Positions 48,841 to 54,688 of a DNA stretch of 54,688 bases are shown here, in pieces. The position numbers and the translations under genes are program-made. The DNA comes from Azotobacter beijerinckii (lineage in GTDB: Bacteria > Pseudomonadota > Gammaproteobacteria > Pseudomonadales > Pseudomonadaceae), in NCBI RefSeq assembly GCF_900110885.1, contig NZ_FOFJ01000028.1, forward strand, positions 1 to 54,688, given 5' to 3'. How positions within the stretch are numbered: position 1 is the first letter of the stretch; each line of letters opens with the position of its first letter. Under the pieces are notes generated by a model that saw only the letters and a program-made list of their open reading frames with translations, had not been told where the DNA came from and did no database searches.

Positions 48841-49725
48841 ATGAGCAAGATCCCCAGCTACACCCTCTATGGCGAGGCCCCCCAGCCGATCTGGCACGAA
48901 TCCCTGCATGTGGAAACCATCTCCAACCGCTCCGGCGCCCACGACTGGTCGATCGAGCCACACCGCCACGACAGCCTGCTGCAGATCCTCTACCTGCAGC
49001 AGGGCAGCGGTCAGGTGCTCTGCGACAGCGTCCGCCTGGCGGCCCGCGCGCCCTGCATCATCCATATCCCGGCGCAGAGCGTGCACGGCTTCGACTGGCA
49101 GGGCCCGGTGGAGGGCAAGGTGATCACCGCTCTGCAGCAGCCGCTGGAATCGGTCGCCGAGGTCCTCTCCCCCGGCCTGCTGCCGCTCTTGCGCAGCCGC
49201 CAGGTGATCGAGCTGCCACGCTGGAGAGCGGCGGAGGACCCGCTGCAGCCCCTGTTCGCCGCCTTGGAAGAGGAGTACCTCGCCCGCGGACGAGAACATC
49301 CGGCCTGCAGCACCGCCCTGCTCCTGGCGCTAATCGTCAACATCTTCCGCCTCGGCGAGTCGGCCGAAGCCTCTCCGGGGCAGACGCACGGCCGGCGCAG
49401 CCAGCAGGTCCGGCAGTTCCGCGAGCAGGTGGAGATTCATTTTCGCAGCCACCGGCCGGTCAGCGACTACGCCGACCTACTCGGCATGACCCTGGCGACC
49501 CTCGGCCGCCTCTGCCAGGAGCAGTTGGGCATGACCCCGCTGACGGTGATCAACGCTCGCCTGCTGCTCGAGGCCAAGCGCGAGCTGGCCTACTCCGGTC
49601 GCAGCATCAAGGAGATCGCCCACGAGCTGGGCTTCTCCGACGAGGGCTATTTCAGCCGCTTCTTCCGCCGCCACACCCGCCTGACGCCCAGCGAATTCCG
49701 CAGCCAGGCACGACGGGAACATTAG
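48841..49725 (+). CDS. AraC-family transcriptional regulator
   Basis: This 294-aa protein has an N-terminal cupin-like effector domain (DWSIEPHRHDSLLQILYLQQ, residues 36-55) and a C-terminal double helix-turn-helix (GMTLATLGRLCQEQLGMTPL, and SIKEIAHELGFSDEGYFSRF). It resembles the PobR/HpaA-type activators that respond to hydroxybenzoate-like acids. It is divergent from the KstD-like cluster, so it is the likely activator. ATG 48841 follows agggcaaggag. A rho-independent terminator follows at 49739-49766. Confidence 0.85.
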   Translation: MSKIPSYTLYGEAPQPIWHESLHVETISNRSGAHDWSIEPHRHDSLLQILYLQQGSGQVLCDSVRLAARAPCIIHIPAQSVHGFDWQGPVEGKVITALQQPLESVAEVLSPGLLPLLRSRQVIELPRWRAAEDPLQPLFAALEEEYLARGREHPACSTALLLALIVNIFRLGESAEASPGQTHGRRSQQVRQFREQVEIHFRSHRPVSDYADLLGMTLATLGRLCQEQLGMTPLTVINARLLLEAKRELAYSGRSIKEIAHELGFSDEGYFSRFFRRHTRLTPSEFRSQARREH

Positions 49726-49738
49726 GCTCCGCTGGCGT

Positions 49739-49766
49739 AAGCCCGGTACCGATAAGACCGGGCTTT
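49739..49766 (+). terminator. Intrinsic terminator of the AraC gene
   Basis: The stem aagcccggt/accgggctt with a 9-base loop is followed by t-rich sequence (tttgc). It lies 13 bases after the AraC stop codon. Confidence 0.75.
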
Positions 49767-49767
49767 G

Positions 49768-49925
49768 CCATGCGCGACGGTGGCCGGCACGACAAAGCGC
49801 TCGCGTCGGACCGGCTTGCGCTTGCCGGCAGGTCGGCATCGGTGAAGGACGGCTGCTTCATCGAACAACTCGCAGGGCGGGACAGGCGTATTTCAACAGA
49901 TCCGGAAAGTCTTCTTCGGGGTTTC
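49768..49925 (-). pseudogene. IS5-family transposase 5' end fragment
   Basis: On the reverse strand a frame begins KQPSFTDAD, and a second frame continues AGKRKPVRRERF. Together they match the N-terminus of IS5-group transposases (MKQxSFxDxEYxxKRKxxRRExF), separated by a frameshift. The upstream leader repeats at 52604-52679 in the same orientation at high identity. Only the first 30 or so codons remain. The upstream limit near 49925 would be the element end. Confidence 0.55.
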
Positions 49926-50136
49926 ACTAAAAAATTACTAATTTTTAATAAAAATTTACATTAAGCTGACTATGATTGAAAGTAATCATGAGATAATCTT
50001 TTGTAAAGCTTTACCACTCTAACGGAATAAGTATCAAGCATACTAGAGAACAAATCAAAGCCGGTAAAGTCAAATTCACCAACTTTAATTGGTGATCATA
50101 TTTTGCCAGCACTGAAGCTATAGAAAAAGGCCAAGG
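49926..50136. other. AT-rich non-coding stretch of the island
   Basis: This stretch is much more AT-rich than the rest of the window (for example ttactaatttttaataaaaatttac at about 49935). I see no open frame with protein-like features. It contains short inverted sequences and could hold promoters for the CHAD-like gene. Confidence 0.5.
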
Positions 50137-50262
50137 TTATTCTGGAGGCACGCCATCAAGCATCCACTGCTCAGCCAACTCAACATCTCTCGACCGAGAA
50201 AACTTATCGCCACCTGCAGGTACGGCGGTCAGGATTTTGGCATCGTGGACCACTTGATCCAT
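50137..50262 (-). pseudogene. Short ORF (41 aa), probable gene tail
   Basis: Reverse frame M-D-Q-V-V-H-D-A-K-I-L-T..., ending ELAEQWMLDGVPPE, is open from about 50290 with no stop until 50137. It looks like the C-terminal piece of a larger protein of unknown family, cut off upstream. No ribosome binding site is evident. Confidence 0.3.
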
Positions 50263-50336
50263 AAACCTCGAATATCTGCCGAAAAAGTTACCAGGTCAAA
50301 TCATTCCTATTTCAAGCAGACAGGCAGCGCTCCCTA

Positions 50337-51203
50337 ATGTCGTGCTCTTCTTTTTCTCTTGAGTCCCCAAAAGCCACCCAAGCTCAGCTTGCGGCTTTAA
50401 TGCAAAACATCCTGGATGATGATGATATCGATCTGGAGGCCTATTGCCCAACAAAGCCCGTGCCTGAGTTTACAGCGGCAGAATTGGCTGACTGTTACCG
50501 TCTAGCCTGGCAGCTTCTGGCCTCCGGCGTGAGTGCGTCTTCTGCCCGCCGCCTTGTTGCTAGCATCGCCATTCGCTGCTCGGCCACTCCCGAACAGGCC
50601 ACCAGCTTCAAGCTCATACGCGCACGCTTCAAGCATATGCGTTTTGCCTGCACTAACTGTAGCGAGCAACACTCCTACCCGGAAATGCTTCATTCCACTA
50701 CCCGGCTCATGGGCGACTTCCAGGACGCCTTCAAGCACGGCCGAAGGATTCGAACGCTCAAGCTGGGCATCAAGCTTTGGTACCGGCTTCAGACTGGTTT
50801 CTTCGAGGCTTTGCGTAAGAACATTGCGGATGCTCAGACCTCTACCATCGAAAGCTTCCAGCGCTATCTTGCGGCAGAAAACCAGCATCTCGCCGATGCT
50901 ACGCAAGAAGGGGCATATCTTACGGCCCGGCAGTTTCATGACCTACGTAAAATCATAAGTCGCCGCACAGCGTTGAATGATACGCGCCGCGCGCTCTATC
51001 CCTCTCCCGAGCTTGATGCCCTTTCTTTCTACCTGGCCACCATAAATGGCCTCATGGGAGACATGCATGACGACCTCGTTCTGAAACGAATCCGGAATGA
51101 GCTCGACTATGATAAACAGTTATTCAAGTTGCCAGATGAAATTGCCAGCAGGATTCGGACTTTTGTAATGACCCAGCGAAATCCGCACAAGTTATGCGTC
51201 TAA
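50337..51203 (+). CDS. CHAD-like domain protein (288 aa), possibly truncated
   Basis: This soluble helical 288-aa protein has features of the CHAD domain: a basic helix SFKLIRARFKHMRF (residues 89-102), a later FHDLRKIISRRTALND, and LATINGLMGDMHDDLVLKRI, which resembles the CHAD pattern L..L..LLGDLHD. CHAD proteins bind polyphosphate. The codon use and GC content are lower than the chromosome. The last codons overlap an IS3 fragment, so the natural C-terminus may be lost. ATG 50337 is used; no SD is obvious. The CHAD call is tentative. Confidence 0.5.
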   Translation: MSCSSFSLESPKATQAQLAALMQNILDDDDIDLEAYCPTKPVPEFTAAELADCYRLAWQLLASGVSASSARRLVASIAIRCSATPEQATSFKLIRARFKHMRFACTNCSEQHSYPEMLHSTTRLMGDFQDAFKHGRRIRTLKLGIKLWYRLQTGFFEALRKNIADAQTSTIESFQRYLAAENQHLADATQEGAYLTARQFHDLRKIISRRTALNDTRRALYPSPELDALSFYLATINGLMGDMHDDLVLKRIRNELDYDKQLFKLPDEIASRIRTFVMTQRNPHKLCV

Positions 51204-51359
51204 AGCACAGGCCTCGGCCGGCGCTCTCGTACTCAGCGCCCGATGCGGTCGCTGGCGGTTGTAGAACCGGACCCAATCGCCGATCATCACCCGACCGGTA
51301 TGTTGCAGGCGCTCGAAACGCTGCCGGCGGGTGCACTGCTCCTTCCGCGTGCGACTCAT
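51192..51359 (-). pseudogene. IS3-family transposase 3' end fragment
   Basis: The reverse frame reads RKEQCTRRQRFERLQHTG, then IGDWVRFYNRQRPHRALS and ends ALDA-stop at 51192. This is the C-terminal integrase tail of IS3 OrfB (KEE...W..FYN..RPH.ALG..TPAE). Upstream parts are missing. The stop codon region overlaps the end of the CHAD-like ORF by 12 bases. Confidence 0.6.
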
Positions 51360-51489
51360 TGAGTCTCGCTGCCAGCAGCCAGACTAAACTCCACTCATAC
51401 CAGACCGCACCGTACTCGCTTTCGGTAGGTGCTGCCACGAAATACATCGCTGGGCGATGAGGTATCTATAATTGGCGAGCTATAAAAGT

Positions 51490-52185
51490 ATGCATTTTCG
51501 TAGAATACCGGGGCGAAAGGCTCCGATCATTGCAATCGTCGGCTCGGATGGCAGCGGAAAAACGACCGTAAGCCACGAAATATTGCGCTTCATGTCATCT
51601 TATCGCCCTACGACCCTGTGTCATCTAGGCAAACAGACGGGCAACCTGCGAAGAGCGATGCGCCAACATTCTCTAGGAAAGAAGGTTGATAGCCGCATCA
51701 GAAAAGCGGGAGTATCCGCACGACAAAATGGCATATCTTTTCCGGTCGCGTTGGTCATGTTCATAGCGTCCATGAGACGTGTGCTCCGATTCACGAAAAT
51801 GTTTTTCTTTCATTGCATGGGGCGCGCGATTCTAACAGATCGTTACCCGCAAATAGCCGAGCCCGGAGCTATGGACGGCCCACTTTTAACCGGCCGGCAG
51901 CTTGCGGACGTCGGAGCAAAGATGCTTATGCATCTGGAGTTCTGGCTTTACAGGAAGATGACGGCACTTCGTCCCGATGTTGTGCTGCGACTGAATGTCG
52001 ATCTTGAAACGGCAGCCAGACGCAAACCTGACCACCGAATTTCCTCTCTAGAGAAAAAAATCCAGGTCGTACCCAAGTTATCTTTCAACGGGGCCCCCAT
52101 CATTGACCTTGACTCAAGAGAACCTCTGGAGAAAGTTCTAGAACAGTCACGAGAGGTTGTCGGGGCCATCATGGATTGCTATTGA
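51490..52185 (+). CDS. P-loop nucleotide/thymidylate kinase-like protein
   Basis: This 231-aa protein has the P-loop VGSDGSGKTT (about residues 18-27), a DR motif (LTDRYPQ) and a C-terminal RKPDHRISSLEKKI lid-like segment, which fit the thymidylate kinase-like P-loop superfamily. The true substrate is unknown; DRx and lid motifs suggest a nucleotide or small-molecule kinase. ATG 51490 is used; the frame is open from a TTG at 51472. It follows the IS3 fragment, in the same direction as the CHAD-like gene, in low-GC DNA, which suggests horizontal origin. Confidence 0.6.
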   Translation: MHFRRIPGRKAPIIAIVGSDGSGKTTVSHEILRFMSSYRPTTLCHLGKQTGNLRRAMRQHSLGKKVDSRIRKAGVSARQNGISFPVALVMFIASMRRVLRFTKMFFFHCMGRAILTDRYPQIAEPGAMDGPLLTGRQLADVGAKMLMHLEFWLYRKMTALRPDVVLRLNVDLETAARRKPDHRISSLEKKIQVVPKLSFNGAPIIDLDSREPLEKVLEQSREVVGAIMDCY

Positions 52186-52239
52186 CATAGCATTAAGGTA
52201 GGCCTGAAAAAGCCACGCCATTTCCTGCCTCCCTGCCTA

Positions 52240-52680
52240 ATTGCTCAAAAAACGGCAGCTCTGCGGAAGTTCAGGCCAATACCGCTCTGCAAATCCATGA
52301 TTTTGCCCTTGAGGAGTGCCTTGCAGGGGAGACTCCCCACATACGGACGCGCCTCTCCTGCCACCAGCAGATGCTTTCGCGCCATCCACAAGCTCGACAG
52401 GGCGAACAGCGTCACCCGCTAAGCCCTGTTCTTCGCCAAACCGCGAAAGCGCGCCTTGACGTAACCGAACGGGCGCTTGATCGCTCGGAACGGGTGCTCG
52501 ACTCTGGCCCGTACTTGCGCCTTGGCCTTCTCGATCCGGCATTTGACTCGGTACAGGACGCCGCCCTTGCCATGTTTTCGGTAGGTGCTGCGGCGAGCCG
52601 CGCTCGGCATCGGTGAAGGACGACGGCTTCAGCGGACAACTCGCAGGGCGGGATGGGCGTATTTCAACAGACCCGGAAAA
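52240..52680 (-). mobile_element. Internally deleted IS5-family element with nonsense mutation
   Basis: Reading leftward from about 52680: an IS5 leader (same sequence as 49833-49908), the first codons PSSFTDAE, then an abrupt jump to the C-terminal part ([20 protein letters not shown], then [20 protein letters not shown]). The frame stops at a TAG where relatives have Gln (KNTAQL), then continues RVTLFALSSLWMARKHLLV. The middle of the transposase is deleted. The element is dead. Its right limit near 52240 was not fixed. Confidence 0.65.
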
Positions 52681-52689
52681 TTCTGTTCA

Positions 52690-53200
52690 GGATTTCCTTT
52701 GGCTCATCCACTTCGAATAACGCAATCGCCATAGAACAAAGCAAGGCTCTTTGGCGTAGCAGCACCCCATTATTGGCCATTGAACAAAACAGCCTGCCCC
52801 CTCAAAGCCAAACGGGAAACCCCCACTCACACTGCAGCTCCCCACGCAAAACAAAAAATCCTTGAGTGGCTATATTTCATTATTTATCAATCAGTTACTG
52901 CTATTTCACGGCAGTCGTCACAACCAACTCATATATCAAGGCGAACAACGAAAAACAGAAGCCGCCCGATAAAAAAAGTCCTCCAAGAAGGAGGACATCA
53001 AGTGGGCAACAAGCCTCTCAATTCAACCACACTCGAGCGATAAGCGCTCGCCAAACTTACCATCTTGCATATCGTACAAGTCGGTTCCGTTCGATATCCG
53101 CACGAGCCGACCACACTATCAGTCTACTTTTATCGGCATGCGCGCGAAGTTCGCCAAAGCGAACTACAAGTAGAGGCCGTTATTCGCCAGTCGTTGTGCA
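52690..53200. other. Non-coding stretch between the IS5 remnant and pcaG
   Basis: No credible gene is seen on either strand. The region contains a leftward terminator-like hairpin at 52971-52996 and is AT-richer than the chromosome up to about 53050. Confidence 0.5.
52971..52996 (-). terminator. Terminator-like hairpin
   Basis: The stem gtcctcc/ggaggac with loop aagaa is followed leftward by a run of seven T (aaaaaaa on the given strand). It lies about 250 bases beyond the pcaG stop and may end that transcript or belong to the island. Confidence 0.6.
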
Positions 53201-53205
53201 AAGTG

Positions 53206-53232
53206 CCGGCGCACCGCTTGCGCGGGCGCCGG
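53206..53232 (-). terminator. GC-rich hairpin after pcaG
   Basis: The stem ccggcgc/gcgccgg lies 14 bases past the pcaG stop with a 13-base loop. Only a few T follow on the reverse strand, so it may be a weak terminator. Confidence 0.35.
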
Positions 53233-53245
53233 TCGGTGCATGACC

Positions 53246-53851
53246 TCAGAAGTCAAAGAACACCGTTTCCCCTTCGCCCTGGATGCGGATGTCGAAGCGG
53301 TAGGCGGTCTTGCCGTCCACTTCGCAGCGCTTGGCGATCAGGGTCTTGCGACGCTCCGGCTGCTCGATCAGGTTCAGCACCGGATCGACGGCATTGGCTT
53401 CGACTTCGTCGTCGAAGTAGAGGCGGGTCTGCAGCTGGATGTTGATGCCGCGGGCGAACAGCGACACGCTGATGTGCGGCGCCATCGGTTTGCCGGTGGC
53501 GTTCTTCACCACGCCCGGCTTGACGGTCTTCACCGTCCACTCGCCGGCATCGAAGGTGGTCGCGGTGCGGGCGAAGCCGTTGAAGGACTTCTCCAGGTCG
53601 TAGGCGGTGTCGTAGACGCCTTCGTGGTTGGCCTGCCAGAGCTCCAGGTAGGAGTCGCGGACCAGGTGGCCGTTACCGTCCAGGACCTTGCCGATCAGGA
53701 CGATGTGCTCGCCCGGCGCACCCTCCTTGGCCATTTCGTTCCAGATTTCCTGTTCGCGGGTCGGGTTGCCGGCGGCGGCGCCGGCCAGGCCGATGTGCAC
53801 GTAGGGACCAGCGGTCTGCGAGGGGGTTTCCGGCAGCAGTTCGTATTTCAT
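53246..53851 (-). CDS. pcaG: Protocatechuate 3,4-dioxygenase alpha subunit
   Basis: This 201-aa subunit has the intradiol dioxygenase beta-sandwich fold, starting LPETPSQTAGPYVHIGLAGA and ending TAYRFDIRIQGEGETVFFDF. It lacks the iron ligands, as expected for the alpha chain, but contributes to the active-site pocket. With PcaH it cleaves protocatechuate to beta-carboxy-cis,cis-muconate. ATG 53851 lies 17 bases after the pcaH stop, so the two form an operon. Confidence 0.95.
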   Translation of the reverse strand: MKYELLPETPSQTAGPYVHIGLAGAAAGNPTREQEIWNEMAKEGAPGEHIVLIGKVLDGNGHLVRDSYLELWQANHEGVYDTAYDLEKSFNGFARTATTFDAGEWTVKTVKPGVVKNATGKPMAPHISVSLFARGINIQLQTRLYFDDEVEANAVDPVLNLIEQPERRKTLIAKRCEVDGKTAYRFDIRIQGEGETVFFDF

Positions 53852-53868
53852 GGTCGGCTCCTTCTCAC

Positions 53869-54588
53869 TCACTGATTTTCGAAACAGGTCTGGCGCTGGC
53901 CACGCAGCACGATGTTGAAACGGTACGCCAGGCAGTCCATGGGCACGTTGCTGCTCAGGTCCAGGCGGCCGATCAGGGTCTCGATGGCGTCCGGGTTGGC
54001 GATGGTGCGGACGATCGGGCACTTCGGAATCAGCGGGTCGCCCTCGAAGTACATCTGGGTGATCAGTTTGGTGGAGATCGACGGGCCGCTGATCGACACG
54101 TGGATGTGCGACGGACGCCACTCGTTCGGGCCGTTGCGCCACGGGTAGGGACCGGGCTTGACGGTGCGGAAGTAGTAGTAGCCGTTCGCGTCGGTCAGGG
54201 TACGGCCGACCCCGCCGAAGTTGGGGTCCAGCGGCGCCAGGTAGCTGTCGTTCTTGTGACGGTAGCGGCCGCCGGCGTTGGCCTGCCACATTTCCACCAG
54301 GGTATGCGGAACCGGATTGCCGTACTGGTCGATCACCCGACCGCACATGATGACGCGCTCGCCGACCGGCAGACCGCCGTGGTTGAAGTTGAGCAGCAGG
54401 TCGTTGTCGTACTTGCCCATCTTCAGATGGGTGAAGTCCGGACCGGTGGTCTCCGAGAGGGACTGCGGAATGCTGACCAGGGCCTGGCTCGGCGAGCGGG
54501 CGATGGTGGTCTTGTAATCCGGGGTATAACCTTTCGGCTGCCAATTCCGGTCACGGGCGACGAAACGGCGGGTATCGAGCTCGGACAT
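53869..54588 (-). CDS. pcaH: Protocatechuate 3,4-dioxygenase beta subunit
   Basis: This 239-aa subunit carries the Fe(III) ligands Y109, Y148, H161 and H163 ([29 protein letters not shown]; one higher than mature P. putida numbering because Met is counted). The ring-cleaving enzyme opens protocatechuate between its two hydroxyls. ATG 54588 is preceded by aaggagcctgag; the sequence aagaacaa overlaps the SD and fits an Hfq/Crc motif. It precedes pcaG. Confidence 0.96.
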   Translation of the reverse strand: MSELDTRRFVARDRNWQPKGYTPDYKTTIARSPSQALVSIPQSLSETTGPDFTHLKMGKYDNDLLLNFNHGGLPVGERVIMCGRVIDQYGNPVPHTLVEMWQANAGGRYRHKNDSYLAPLDPNFGGVGRTLTDANGYYYFRTVKPGPYPWRNGPNEWRPSHIHVSISGPSISTKLITQMYFEGDPLIPKCPIVRTIANPDAIETLIGRLDLSSNVPMDCLAYRFNIVLRGQRQTCFENQ

Positions 54589-54598
54589 CTCAGGCTCC

Positions 54599-54606
54599 TT
54601 GTTCTT
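54599..54606 (-). promoter_or_regulatory. Candidate Hfq/Crc motif at the pcaH ribosome binding site
   Basis: The reverse strand reads AAGAACAA, an exact AAnAAnAA catabolite activity motif, adjoining the aaggag SD of pcaH. Occlusion of the SD by Hfq/Crc would give catabolite repression. Candidate only. Confidence 0.4.
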
Positions 54607-54688
54607 GGGATTGTGGAGTCGCTAGAACCGCAAGGCGGCTACGCGAGACGAAGTGTCACACCCGGGAGCCTGGATGGAAATTGAAAAG

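Overview
The window is high-GC DNA from a gammaproteobacterium of the Pseudomonadaceae, close to Pseudomonas and possibly the Azotobacter branch. The evidence is the thrS-infC-rpmI-rplT-pheS-pheT-ihfA-merR-tRNA-Pro block, the rnd/YcgL/YcgN trio, the Uup/Slt pair, the moeA/moaB/mobA set and a PA2778-type C39 gene next to a PauB-type oxidase. Species assignment is an inference; no marker gene in the window fixes it.

Layout. (1) 1-1240: an IS200/IS605 transposase runs off the left edge and cuts the 3' end of a polyprenyl-phosphate sugar-phosphate transferase, whose 5' side abuts a decayed IS5-type transposase. (2) 1424-30675: ordinary chromosome. It holds envelope genes (GT4 glycosyltransferase, LpxH-like phosphoesterase), recQ, cysK, a MoxR/VWA pair, oligopeptidase B, bacteriohemerythrin, RNase D, a sulfurtransferase, a Cys-rich copper-type protein, uup, slt, yegS and molybdenum cofactor genes. 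(3) 30861-33235: two different tRNA-Pro genes (CGG, GGG) bracket about 2.2 kb of debris: a Dam-type methylase tail and IS1182-, IS3- and IS110-like fragments. (4) 33316-41006: the translation block, leftward, from tRNA-Val and thrS to ihfA and a MerR regulator. (5) 41181-49725: a polyamine-type FAD oxidase, a C39 peptidase homologue that has lost its catalytic residues, and a leftward catabolic cluster (SDR, KstD-like flavoenzyme, NIPSNAP, AAHS-type MFS, SDR) divergent from an AraC regulator. (6) 49740-53240: an AT-richer island with IS5 and IS3 fragments, a CHAD-like protein and a P-loop kinase. (7) 53246-54588: pcaHG, protocatechuate 3,4-dioxygenase.

How the parts fit. The KstD-like cluster imports, oxidises and desaturates an unidentified cyclic, probably carboxylated compound. 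A ring-dehydrogenating flavoenzyme, two dehydrogenases and an aromatic-acid-type transporter near protocatechuate dioxygenase suggest conversion of an alicyclic acid into an aromatic acid that enters the beta-ketoadipate pathway. A-rich AAnAAnAA-type motifs near starts in this cluster and at pcaH suggest Hfq/Crc catabolite repression. The cluster is the best candidate in the window for an undescribed system.
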